A stretch of DNA of 34,518 nucleotides. Origin: Acidobacteriota bacterium (lineage in GTDB: Bacteria; Acidobacteriota; Vicinamibacteria; Vicinamibacterales; CAVVIG01). Below, piece after piece: positions 14,473-21,764 of the stretch (positions are counted from its first letter, which is position 1; every line of letters starts with the position of its first letter). Location: contig JANYHS010000058.1 of the NCBI GenBank assembly GCA_025358945.1, positions 1 through 34,518 of the forward strand, given 5' to 3'. The translations under genes were made by a program, and so were the position numbers. Below the pieces are notes generated by a model. The model did no database searches. It saw nothing but the letters and a program-made list of their open reading frames with translations, and had not been told where the DNA came from.

Positions 14473-14728
14473 CGTGGACGCCGATCAGCTCGCCGACCTT
14501 GCGCGCGGCGGCGGCGCCGGCGTCGGTCGCGGCTTTCACGGAGCCGACATCGCCGCGAACAATCGCGGTGACCATGCCGGCGTCAACTTTCTGCCAGCCG
14601 ACGAATACGACGTTCGCGGTCTTCACCATGGCATCGGCGGCTTCGATCATGCCGATCAGGCCGCGCGTTTCGACCATGCCGAGCGCGTCCCCGATGTCGA
14701 CGCGCTTGTCTTTTTCTTTATCAGCCAT
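14423..14728 (-). CDS. Hexameric bacterial microcompartment shell protein (BMC-H)
   Basis: A 101-residue single-BMC-domain protein of the PduA/EutM/CcmK type. Residues 14-95 give the full fold: [20 protein letters not shown], then [35 protein letters not shown] and [18 protein letters not shown]. Such proteins form hexamers that tile the facets of a proteinaceous organelle and carry a central pore. The pore loop, GSG in PduA, is DAG here (D49-A50-G51), replacing the pore serine with alanine and adding an acidic residue. An extra charged N-terminus (MADKEKDKR) is present. ATG 14728 is 2 bp after the aldolase stop, so the two genes are co-transcribed. No BMC-P pentamer or BMC-T gene is in the window; those must lie elsewhere if a closed shell forms. 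Confidence 0.92.
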   Translation of the reverse strand: MADKEKDKRVDIGDALGMVETRGLIGMIEAADAMVKTANVVFVGWQKVDAGMVTAIVRGDVGSVKAATDAGAAAARKVGELIGVHVIPRPADDLDKVFPLR

Positions 14729-14730
14729 TG

Positions 14731-15861
14731 CTACTGGATTCTACCCCGAGCCGCCACCGGCAGCGTGTCAATCACCCGATCGCCGTCCACCAGCCGGACC
14801 ACGTCCACCAGGTTCGACACGACGCACGAATGGTTGGGCACGACGCGGACGCGGTCGCCGGGCTTGAGGCGCGTCTCGCCGGTCACGCGGACGGTCGCGT
14901 GCTCTTCTGACAACCGTTCGATGGTCAGCGTCTCGTCGATCTCGCGCGCGTAGTCGAGGTCGTCTTTGTCGCCGGCAAGCACGGCGCCGTACCCGGTCGC
15001 CGGTGTAATCCCGCGCGCCAGATCGTTGGTCAGCGTCTTGCTGCCGCAGTCGAGGATGATGCGCCCTTCGTGCTTCGCCACGACGGTCGCGAGCACGGTG
15101 AGCGCGCAGTCGTCGAGCGACGCGGCGCCGAGCGCGACCTGCGTGCGATCGAAGTACACGTAGTTGCCAGGCCGCAGTTCGGTGACGCCAGACTGACCCG
15201 CGCTGAAGCGCAACGTGGGTGTGGCGCCGACCGAGATCTCGTCGAGCGCGATCCCTGAACGTGCGGCGCGCGCGCGCAGACCGGCCAGCGTCTCGGCTTC
15301 CTGACGCGCGATCGTCCTCAGCTCATCCTCGGACGCGGCGTGGTACGAATGGCCTGCGTGGCTGAGCAGACCGCGAAGTCTCACGCCCGGCAACGCGGCG
15401 ACCGCCTGGATGAATGCGAGAGGGTCGGCGTTCGGATCAATCCCGCAGCGATGAAACCCGACGTCGACTTTGATCAGCACGTCGAGCGTCCGTCCGGCGC
15501 GCCGCATCGCGTCCGACCAGCCGCGAACGACGTCGAGATGATCGACGATGATCGAGATGGCGGAGCGATCCATCAGCGGGATCAGGCGAGACGCGTTGGA
15601 CGGGTTGACGGGATAGGGCAGGCGGATATCCGTGACGCCGGCGTTGACGAATACTTCAGCCTCGCCAACTTTTGCGCACGCGATGCCGACGGCTCCGGCG
15701 TCAATCTGCCAGCGCGCGACGATCGGCGACTTGTGGGTCTTGGCGTGGGGACGAAGCCGCACGCCCGCGGCGGTAGCCAGCGCCTGCACGCGCGCAATGT
15801 TGTTCATCGCGCGCGTGTGATCGATCAGGACCTGGGGAGTGGGGAGATCAGAAAGAAGCAT
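14731..15861 (-). CDS. PLP fold-type III enzyme, D-threonine aldolase / D-serine dehydratase family
   Basis: A 376-residue alanine-racemase-like barrel enzyme. The Schiff-base lysine lies in [12 protein letters not shown] (K41). The C-terminal beta domain has [10 protein letters not shown] (H344 and C346), the metal-binding His-X-Cys of D-threonine aldolase, D-serine dehydratase and 3-hydroxy-D-aspartate aldolase. Candidate reactions are D-threonine to glycine plus acetaldehyde, D-serine to pyruvate plus ammonia, or 3-hydroxy-D-aspartate to glycine plus glyoxylate. Pairing with a BMC-H gene 2 bp downstream favours an aldehyde-releasing reaction, by inference. ATG 15861 is preferred; TTG 15876 is possible. 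There is no clear Shine-Dalgarno site because an AATTACC repeat array abuts the start. No recognisable BMC-targeting extension stands out. Confidence 0.85.
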   Translation of the reverse strand: MLLSDLPTPQVLIDHTRAMNNIARVQALATAAGVRLRPHAKTHKSPIVARWQIDAGAVGIACAKVGEAEVFVNAGVTDIRLPYPVNPSNASRLIPLMDRSAISIIVDHLDVVRGWSDAMRRAGRTLDVLIKVDVGFHRCGIDPNADPLAFIQAVAALPGVRLRGLLSHAGHSYHAASEDELRTIARQEAETLAGLRARAARSGIALDEISVGATPTLRFSAGQSGVTELRPGNYVYFDRTQVALGAASLDDCALTVLATVVAKHEGRIILDCGSKTLTNDLARGITPATGYGAVLAGDKDDLDYAREIDETLTIERLSEEHATVRVTGETRLKPGDRVRVVPNHSCVVSNLVDVVRLVDGDRVIDTLPVAARGRIQ

Positions 15862-15962
15862 TGGGTAATTGCGCAATCTGGTAATTGGGTAATTGATTGG
15901 AGATTGTCTGCCAATTCAGCAATCGATTACCAGATTACCCGATTCCCCAATGACCCAATCCT
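15862..15962. repeat. AATTACC/GGTAATT repeat element with inverted symmetry
   Basis: The spacer between the aldolase start and the DUF1501 stop consists entirely of degenerate 7-8 bp units. The left half reads GGTAATTG/GGGTAATTG-like and the right half GATTACC/GATTACCC/CCCAATGA-like. CTGGTAAT near 15879 pairs with ATTACCAG near 15928, so the element can fold back on itself. It is AT-rich relative to all flanking genes and covers the place where the aldolase promoter and ribosome-binding site should be. Confidence 0.75.
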
Positions 15963-15963
15963 G

Positions 15964-17211
15964 TTACGCAAAGAGCCCGGGGAATCGCGCCTCGCTGATC
16001 TGAAATCCGGGGAACACCTGGCGCGCATCCCGGAGACCCAGATGCTTAGTGACGATCTCGCCGAAGACGTCGCGGAAGTCGGTGGTGACGGCGAGGTCGC
16101 GGCCGTCGTAGCGCTTCTCGACCGAGAGCCCCGGCCACGTGCCGTAGACGTGGCCGCCGCGGACGCCGCCGCCGATCACCATCATCGCGTTGCCGTGACC
16201 GTGATCGGTGCCGCGGTTGCCGTTCTCGTTCACCGCCCGCCCGAACTCCGACATCGTGAGCACGACGGTGTCGTCCATGCGATCGCCAAGGTCGGTGACC
16301 AGCGCCGCGATCGATCGCGAGAAGTCGTCGAGGCGCGTGCCGAGTTGTCCCTGTCCCGCACCCTGATTGACGTGCGTGTCCCAGCCGCCGACGTCAGTGA
16401 ACGCGACTTCGAGGCCGACGTTGGCCTTCGTCAATTGCGCGATCTGCCGCAGCGACTGGCCGAACGGGCTGCGTGGATAGTCGGCGCCGTTGGCCGGCTC
16501 GTACTTCGACGGGTCAGCGGTCTTCAGCATCTTGATCGCGCTGAACGCTTCGCGGCCGGTGCCGTTCAGCACGGAGTCGGCCGTGGCGGCGTATTCGGCT
16601 TCGAAGGACGCGCCAACCGCCTCGCTCGCCCCGCCGGCGCGAATGCCGAACTGCGCGAGCTGGCTGACCGCGAGTGCCGGTGCCGTGCCCTGCAGCATGC
16701 GCGGCAGCTGCGACGTCAACGCGACGGCGCGAAACGGCGTGGCGTGCTCGGCGTGCTGATTCTGCAGATAGCGGTTCAGCCAGCCGTCCGCCGTGCTCTT
16801 GACGCCCGGCGTCGCGCTCTCCATGTAGTCCTGCGCGTCGAAGTGCGACCGCGTGCTGTCCGGTGATCCGCACGCATGCACGATCGCCAGCTGACGCGAA
16901 TCCCAGAGCGGCTTCAGCGGCTGCAGCCGCGGGTTGAAGCCGAAGAAGCCGTCGAGGTCGAGCGCCGCATTCTCGCCTGTGTTCGGCCGCGGAATCGCGA
17001 TGCTCGGCCGTGCCTTGTAGTAGTCGCTCTCCCCGAACGGCACGACGACGCTGAGACCGTCAACCGCGCCGCGCTGAAAGATCGCGATCAGCTGTTTCGA
17101 GCGGCCCGACGCCGCCACCGCCGTCCGCGCCATGAACGATGGCGCGAAGCCAAGGCTGACGAACGCGAACGCGCCGTTCTTGAGAAACACTCGGCGGGAC
17201 TGCATGGTCAT
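15964..17211 (-). CDS. DUF1501 family protein with Tat signal
   Basis: A 415-residue member of the DUF1501 family, an alkaline-phosphatase-superfamily-like group common in Planctomycetota and Acidobacteriota. MTMQSRRVFLKNGAFAF is a twin-arginine signal (SRRVFLK), so the protein is exported folded. Conserved blocks include IFQRGAVDGLSVVVPFGE, DVGGWDTHVNQG, TMSEFGRAVNENGNRGTDHG and VYGTWPGL. The biochemical function is not established. ATG 17211 overlaps the TGA of the DUF1800 gene (ATGA), giving translational coupling. The DUF1800-DUF1501 pair is a known recurrent neighbourhood. An alternative ATG lies at 17205. Confidence 0.9.
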   Translation of the reverse strand: MTMQSRRVFLKNGAFAFVSLGFAPSFMARTAVAASGRSKQLIAIFQRGAVDGLSVVVPFGESDYYKARPSIAIPRPNTGENAALDLDGFFGFNPRLQPLKPLWDSRQLAIVHACGSPDSTRSHFDAQDYMESATPGVKSTADGWLNRYLQNQHAEHATPFRAVALTSQLPRMLQGTAPALAVSQLAQFGIRAGGASEAVGASFEAEYAATADSVLNGTGREAFSAIKMLKTADPSKYEPANGADYPRSPFGQSLRQIAQLTKANVGLEVAFTDVGGWDTHVNQGAGQGQLGTRLDDFSRSIAALVTDLGDRMDDTVVLTMSEFGRAVNENGNRGTDHGHGNAMMVIGGGVRGGHVYGTWPGLSVEKRYDGRDLAVTTDFRDVFGEIVTKHLGLRDARQVFPGFQISEARFPGLFA

Positions 17212-18596
17212 CTCCGTTGGAAATCTGGAGCACCGAGATTCAGCGCCGTGACGGATTGCGGATTGCCAATCGACACTCCACGGAGCTGACCGCCGGTGAG
17301 GCGAACGGCGAAATTCATCCGGCTCACGAGCGCGCCCGTGTTGACCCAGGCGTCACCGGTGTCCTTGTAGCCGGTCGGTGGCTGGCACATGTAGAGCGGC
17401 ATGCCGAGCTGCTCCAGTTCGCGAATGAGCGGCCGCGCGTCCTGAACGTCGGCGCCGGTGGCGCGCAGCGCGCTGGCGACGAACTCGAACGGCGTTTTCA
17501 CCTTGGCGCGGTACGCGTCGGGCGACAGGAATTCCGGCGATGTGAGGATCGTCCGCATCACCTCGCGCAGATCGCCGTCGGTGTCGCGGAACCTTGCCGC
17601 CACACGCGCGACCAGCGCCGGCGGTGGCGTGTCGCTGACGAACCGGCGGGTCAGCTTGGTGGCGATGAAGGTCGCCGTCGCCGGCTGCCGCGCGAGGATG
17701 TCGAGCACCTGCTCGCCGTCCGACTCGCCGCCGCCGGCTTTGATCACATGTCCGAGCACGATCTTTTCGCCGGGATCGTGGATGCGCGGATTGAACGTGA
17801 AGCTGCCGCCGCCGCGCGGGTTGTCGAAGGTCCAACCGGTGAGCGCGCGCGCCACTTCAGTGACGTCCTTCTGCGTGTAGCCGCCGTCGACGCCGAGCGT
17901 GTGGAGTTCCATCAGCTCGCGCCCGTAATTTTCGTTCAGCCCCCGTCGCGGGTTATTGGCCGCGCTCATCCAGTTGTCGAGGTAGAAGAGCATCGCCGGG
18001 CTCTTGGCCGTCGCGCCGAGCAGATCGCGGAACTTCCCGAACACGCGCGGCCGGATCGTGTCGCGCTCATACTCGGTGAGAAGAAACCGATCGCGTCCCT
18101 TGCGCGCATCGACGTTGAAATGATTGAACCAGAAGTCGGTGAGCACTTCCTGGAGCTGCCGGTCGCTGAAGACGGCGCGCAGCAGTTTCTGCTCAGCGAG
18201 TTCGGCCATGACGCCGGTGGCCATCAGCTGCATCGCGTTCGGCGGCTTCCCATCGCCCGCGGCCGGGTCGCCGTCCTTCGCGTCCTGCTTCTTCTGCCGC
18301 CGTGCTTCGAGCTGCGGAATCTCGTACTGCTCCGCAATCTGCCGCGTGCTCAGGATCAGCGTCGTCAAACCGGTGAGGTGGGCGGCCATCGATGCGTCCG
18401 CGATACGCTCGGGGTGCAGCTGTTGGTCCAGGTAGCGCTGGATTCCAAGCGCGCGAACCTTCTCGACGTCGCCACGCCTCGGGCCAAACCCCGTGCGGCC
18501 GAGGAGGTGGACGATTGCACGATCGTCAGTCGGAAAGGTCGCTGCTGAGATGGAGACGGCAATACCTGCCACAAAGAGCGCGATGAATCTCGTCAT
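17208..18596 (-). CDS. DUF1800 family secreted protein
   Basis: A 462-residue protein with a signal peptide (MTRFIALFVAGIAVSISAAT). The DUF1800 landmarks are present: IVHLLGRTGFGPRRGDVEKV, LTDFWFNHFNVDA, NENYGRELMELHTLGVDGGY, ALTGWTFDNPRG and a late LTSPEFLSPDAYRAKVKTPF. The function of the family is unknown; it is nearly always beside DUF1501 proteins, suggesting a joint envelope or extracellular role. It is first in the two-gene unit and overlaps DUF1501 by 4 bp. Its start lies 62 bp from the divergent acetyltransferase. The frame is intact. Confidence 0.9.
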   Translation of the reverse strand: MTRFIALFVAGIAVSISAATFPTDDRAIVHLLGRTGFGPRRGDVEKVRALGIQRYLDQQLHPERIADASMAAHLTGLTTLILSTRQIAEQYEIPQLEARRQKKQDAKDGDPAAGDGKPPNAMQLMATGVMAELAEQKLLRAVFSDRQLQEVLTDFWFNHFNVDARKGRDRFLLTEYERDTIRPRVFGKFRDLLGATAKSPAMLFYLDNWMSAANNPRRGLNENYGRELMELHTLGVDGGYTQKDVTEVARALTGWTFDNPRGGGSFTFNPRIHDPGEKIVLGHVIKAGGGESDGEQVLDILARQPATATFIATKLTRRFVSDTPPPALVARVAARFRDTDGDLREVMRTILTSPEFLSPDAYRAKVKTPFEFVASALRATGADVQDARPLIRELEQLGMPLYMCQPPTGYKDTGDAWVNTGALVSRMNFAVRLTGGQLRGVSIGNPQSVTALNLGAPDFQRR

Positions 18597-18658
18597 TGCT
18601 CGGTTAGACAGCCATTCGGCCCGGACGTTAAAGAACTGCCATACAATCGGCGGCTCAC

Positions 18659-19630
18659 ATGGCGATTCTTGTCGACGCTGACGGCCCCATCCTCGACCGT
18701 ATCCTGGACGATACGTACGACACCTGGCACGACGGGCTGACGCGGCCTGCTTACCGCCGGTTCTACGCGGCGCAGGTAGGCCTGCCGTGGGGCCGGGCGC
18801 ATCTTCGCCGGCTGACGCTGATTGAGGGTGATGAGCTGCTGGCGAGCACGAAGGTGTACAGGCTCGAGGCCGTTCTCGACGACGTGCCGATGAAGGTCGC
18901 CGGACTCGGCGCCGTCTTCACGTCGCCGTCGAGCCGCAAGCGTGGCGCGGCGAAAGAGTTGATCGACCAGGTGCTCGCGCGCGCGATTGCCGACGGCGCG
19001 GATCTCGCGCTGCTGTTTTCGGAGATCGGCCCCGACTACTACGCGAAGCTCGGCTTCGTCGCGATTCCGACAACGGATCAGCAGCTCCGCGTCACCGAGT
19101 CCACGCGCTACGGCGCGCCGATGACGATGGTGCGGGGTGGCGACGATCGGGATCTGGCGGCCATCGCATCGATGTGTTTCACGCGGGCGGAGCCGTTCCG
19201 GTTTCACCTGACCCGCGATCGCGATCTGATTCACTTTGCGATCGCCAGAAAACGCCTACTGGCGGGCTTCGGACCTCTGGGTGCGCGCGAGGTGCATTTC
19301 TTTATCGCAGAAGAAGGCGCGTCGGCGGTGGCCTACGTCGTGATCAGCGTGCACGGAAACGCGTGGACGATTGAGGAAGCCGGCGATCGCGATCCGAATG
19401 GCGCACGTCTCGGTGCGATCCTGCAGGCGTTGATCGCGCGCGAGCCGGCGGAGCGACGTCCGTCGATACGGGCCTGGCTGCCGGACGGGTTCCTGCCGCC
19501 GCAGGTGACGATCGTCGGCGAGAATGTGTCAGCGGAACTGATGATGATCAAGCCGCTGAGCGACCGCGCCCGCGCTGCGGCGCCGCTGACCCAGGCAGAT
19601 GTTTGCTATTGGCACGGCGATCTGTTTTGA
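18659..19630 (+). CDS. GNAT-type acetyltransferase, long form
   Basis: A 323-residue protein with an N-terminal GNAT domain: AGLGAVFTSPSSRKRGAAKE (the acetyl-CoA-binding V-x-P-x-x-R-x-x-G/A loop) and LALLFSEIGPDYYAKLGF (residues about 118-136). The C-terminal half (about 160-310) has a second, weaker alpha/beta pattern (VAYVVISVHGNAWTIEEAGD), as in tandem GNAT or Eis-like enzymes. Substrate unknown. ATG 18659 lies 14 bp after TACAAT (18641-18646), a plausible -10, so the mRNA leader would be very short or absent. No clear Shine-Dalgarno site is present. Confidence 0.78.
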   Translation: MAILVDADGPILDRILDDTYDTWHDGLTRPAYRRFYAAQVGLPWGRAHLRRLTLIEGDELLASTKVYRLEAVLDDVPMKVAGLGAVFTSPSSRKRGAAKELIDQVLARAIADGADLALLFSEIGPDYYAKLGFVAIPTTDQQLRVTESTRYGAPMTMVRGGDDRDLAAIASMCFTRAEPFRFHLTRDRDLIHFAIARKRLLAGFGPLGAREVHFFIAEEGASAVAYVVISVHGNAWTIEEAGDRDPNGARLGAILQALIAREPAERRPSIRAWLPDGFLPPQVTIVGENVSAELMMIKPLSDRARAAAPLTQADVCYWHGDLF

Positions 19631-19656
19631 CGCGGTATCATGACCCAGGGTCAGAC

Positions 19657-19839
19657 ATGTCAGACGAACCGACTTTCGCGCGTGATCCCGTCATCGAGGC
19701 CTACAAACAGGATGTCGACCGTACACTCATTCGCAGGAACCTGCGAATGAGTGTGGAAGAGCGGTTCATGCAACTCATGGATCATCAGAAGTTCGCCGAG
19801 GAGTTGCGAGCTGCGGGCCTGAGGGCGCTGAAACCGTGA
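19657..19839 (+). CDS. 60-residue partner protein of the downstream nucleotidyltransferase
   Basis: A small acidic/basic helical protein: DPVIEAYKQDVDRTLIRRNL and SVEERFMQLMDHQKFAEELR. Proteins with this pattern frequently precede nucleotidyltransferases of the AbiEii/DUF6036-like group, where the two form a toxin-antitoxin-like cassette; I infer the same here. Its stop overlaps the GTG start of the nucleotidyltransferase (GTGA). A perfect palindrome with 15-bp arms lies inside codons 23-33, which is highly unusual for coding DNA and might be a hairpin affecting expression. ATG 19657 is the only well-placed start. Confidence 0.7.
   Translation: MSDEPTFARDPVIEAYKQDVDRTLIRRNLRMSVEERFMQLMDHQKFAEELRAAGLRALKP
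19723..19754. repeat. Perfect 15-bp-arm palindrome inside a small gene
   Basis: ACACTCATTCGCAGG (19723-19737) and CCTGCGAATGAGTGT (19740-19754) are exact reverse complements separated by AA. In RNA this would be a long stable hairpin within the coding region of the 60-residue protein. It matches no neighbouring repeat family. Confidence 0.9.
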
Positions 19840-20315
19840 CAGATCTTGCGGCGCTGTTACGTGCGTTGTCCGCAAACGGTGTCGAGTACATCCTGATCGG
19901 AGGCGTGGCCGGGATTGCGCATGGGGCGGCTCGCTTGACGCAGGACGTCGACGTCGTCTACCGGCGCACGCCGGAGAATCTCGGGCGCGTTGTCGGATGC
20001 CTCGCTCCTTACGAGCCATATTTGCGTGGTGCACCGCGAGGGCTGCCGTTCCGGTGGGATGCCGAAACACTGAAGCGGGGGCTGAACTTCACGCTCGACA
20101 CGACCATCGGCCCCATCGATCTTCTCGGCGAGGTAACCGGCGGCGGGAATTACGAGGCGCTGCTCGACGACACCGTGATCCTCGAGGCGTTCGGCGTCGA
20201 GTGTCGTGGCCTGTCGCTGCTGAAGCTGATCCAGGTCAAGCGCGCGGCCGGTCGGCCGAAAGACTTCGAGGCCATTGCGGAACTCGAAGCGATCGCCGAA
20301 GAACGTCAGCGCTGA
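19836..20315 (+). CDS. Nucleotidyltransferase-fold protein, toxin-antitoxin-like
   Basis: A 159-residue minimal nucleotidyltransferase. The motif ILIGGVAGIAHGAARLTQDV (residues 20-38) supplies the GG of the fold, the first two catalytic aspartates are D37 and D39 (QDVDVVY), and a third is D95 in GPIDLLGEV. The C-terminus has LLKLIQVKRAAGRPKDFEAI, typical of the AbiEii/DUF6036-like group. Such proteins transfer nucleotides to RNA or protein targets and often act as toxins in type IV-like or related pairs. The GTG start overlaps the upstream 60-residue gene (GTGA), showing coupling. The active site is intact. Which partner is the antitoxin is inferred, not proven. Confidence 0.8.
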   Translation: MTDLAALLRALSANGVEYILIGGVAGIAHGAARLTQDVDVVYRRTPENLGRVVGCLAPYEPYLRGAPRGLPFRWDAETLKRGLNFTLDTTIGPIDLLGEVTGGGNYEALLDDTVILEAFGVECRGLSLLKLIQVKRAAGRPKDFEAIAELEAIAEERQR

Positions 20316-20430
20316 TCGCGCGTCAAGCCGCTCACGGACAAGGCTCGCGGCAAGCGACGTCGCTTACCTTGTACGGTCAACGCGCCGAGACGAACTCCGG
20401 CTGGAGAGGCAACCATGTTGGGTGACAAGA

Positions 20431-21669
20431 TCACTCCCACAGCGTGCGGATAGGGACAGCGTACATGCCATCGCCAAAGCTTGCGCCCGTCTCTCCGTCG
20501 TAGAGCACCACCCCGGCTGCAAATCGTTTTCCCGCGGCATCCCTCAGCTTCCTGAGACCGCGGAAGTCCGCGGCGGTCACCGTGGCCGACGCCTTCACCT
20601 CGACGCCGGCGACGCGGCCAGCGCCCTCAAGGACGACGTCTACTTCGGCGTTGTCCTTGTCGCGATAATGGTGGAAACGGATCTCCTCCTCGTGCCAGCC
20701 GGCCTGACGCCGCAGCTCCTGGAACACGAAAGTCTCCAGCAGTTGACCGAGCGTCGCGCGGTCTTCCCAGAGCGCGGCGGCATCGAGGCCCAGCAATGCG
20801 CAGGCGACGCCGGTGTCACCCAGGTGAAGCTTGGGCGCTTTGATCAGACGGCTCAGCCGGTTGCTGTGCCATGGCGGAAGTTCCTCGAGCAGGAAGACCC
20901 GTTCCAGCAAGGTCACGTAGTCGCGAATGGTCGGGCGGCTCAACTGGAAGGGACTCGCCAGGTCGCTGATGTTGATGAGCCGCGCCGTTTGGCTGGCGGC
21001 CAGCGCCAATAGTCTGGGCAGCACATCGAGCGAGCTGATGCGCGCCAGGGCGCGGACGTCGCGTTGAACCAGCGTCTCGATGTAATCGCGGCACCAGGCG
21101 GCACGACGATGTGGAGTGGGCCGGGCGAGGGCCGCCGGATACCCGCCGGCGACGATTCGCTCCGCGAGCGCCTTTCCCATTCGGTCGACCTTGCGGCTCT
21201 TGAACGTACCGGCGAGCAAGGCGTCGAGAAAGCGCGGCGCACGGGCGGCGAGTTCACACTGTGCCAGCGGATGCAGCCGGAGGATCCCCATGCGGCCGGC
21301 GAGCGAGTCGGAGAGCGCCGGCACGAGCAGCACATTCGTCGAGCCGGTCAGCAGGAACCGGCCGGGCACGCGCCTCCGGTCCACGGCGGACTTGAGGGCG
21401 GCAAAGATTCCAGGGACCCGTTGCACTTCGTCGAAAATGGCTGGTCCGGTCAGGTCGGTCACGAAACCCCTCGGGTCCGCCGTCGCCGCCGCACACGTCA
21501 CCTCGTCGTCGAAGGTGAAGTAAGTGTAGCCACGCCGCCTGCCCACCGCCTGCGCCTGCGTCGTCTTGCCGCACTGGCGCGGACCGTGAATCAGGACGAC
21601 GGGCGTATCCGCCAGCGCCTCGATCAGGCGGGTTTCGGCGAAGCGGGGATAGGCGCGATCATCCGCCAT
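20431..21669 (-). CDS. AAA-family ATPase with DUF4143 domain
   Basis: A 412-residue protein of the AAA_14 + DUF4143 family. Walker A is IHGPRQCGKTT (residues 27-37) and Walker B is PAIFDEVQRVP (about 75-85). LLTGSTNVLL is sensor-like. The C-terminal DUF4143 part contains LLETFVFQELRRQAGW and FHHYRDKDNAEVDVVLE ... VAGVEVKAS, a PD-(D/E)XK-like nuclease signature with acidic residues and Lys (D-x-E-V-D-V / E-V-K). Family function is uncertain; these are variable accessory genes often moved horizontally. It is surrounded by AT-rich non-coding DNA on its 5' side and convergent with the nucleotidyltransferase gene. The 115-bp gap on the 3' side holds nothing I can identify. Confidence 0.85.
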   Translation of the reverse strand: MADDRAYPRFAETRLIEALADTPVVLIHGPRQCGKTTQAQAVGRRRGYTYFTFDDEVTCAAATADPRGFVTDLTGPAIFDEVQRVPGIFAALKSAVDRRRVPGRFLLTGSTNVLLVPALSDSLAGRMGILRLHPLAQCELAARAPRFLDALLAGTFKSRKVDRMGKALAERIVAGGYPAALARPTPHRRAAWCRDYIETLVQRDVRALARISSLDVLPRLLALAASQTARLINISDLASPFQLSRPTIRDYVTLLERVFLLEELPPWHSNRLSRLIKAPKLHLGDTGVACALLGLDAAALWEDRATLGQLLETFVFQELRRQAGWHEEEIRFHHYRDKDNAEVDVVLEGAGRVAGVEVKASATVTAADFRGLRKLRDAAGKRFAAGVVLYDGETGASFGDGMYAVPIRTLWE

Positions 21670-21688
21670 GCCGTCTGATCGTAACCTT

Positions 21689-21716
21689 GCTATACGTCCA
21701 ATTGCAACGTTGTTAA
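21689..21716 (-). promoter_or_regulatory. Likely promoter of the DUF4143 ATPase gene
   Basis: On the minus strand TTAACA (21711-21716) is followed after 16 bp by TATAGC (21689-21694), about 20 bp before ATG 21669. The surrounding 21680-21750 stretch is distinctly AT-rich. The match to a sigma-70 promoter is fair. Confidence 0.4.
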
Positions 21717-21764
21717 TCGTCTAAATGTAACAATACTGCTCGGACAGATGAAACCCATCTCGGT

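Noticed and set aside
14423-14728. A complete microcompartment operon
   Set aside because: Only one BMC-H gene is present; no BMC-P, BMC-T, acylating aldehyde dehydrogenase or cofactor-recycling genes were found in the window.
15340-16866. A 508-codon open frame on the plus strand opposite the aldolase and DUF1501 genes
   Set aside because: It is antisense to two clear protein families, has Arg/Ala/Asp-rich composition typical of high-GC shadow frames, and crosses the AATTACC repeat element.
17217-18548. A 443-codon plus-strand open frame opposite DUF1800
   Set aside because: Antisense shadow; the minus-strand frame shows conserved family blocks and a signal peptide.
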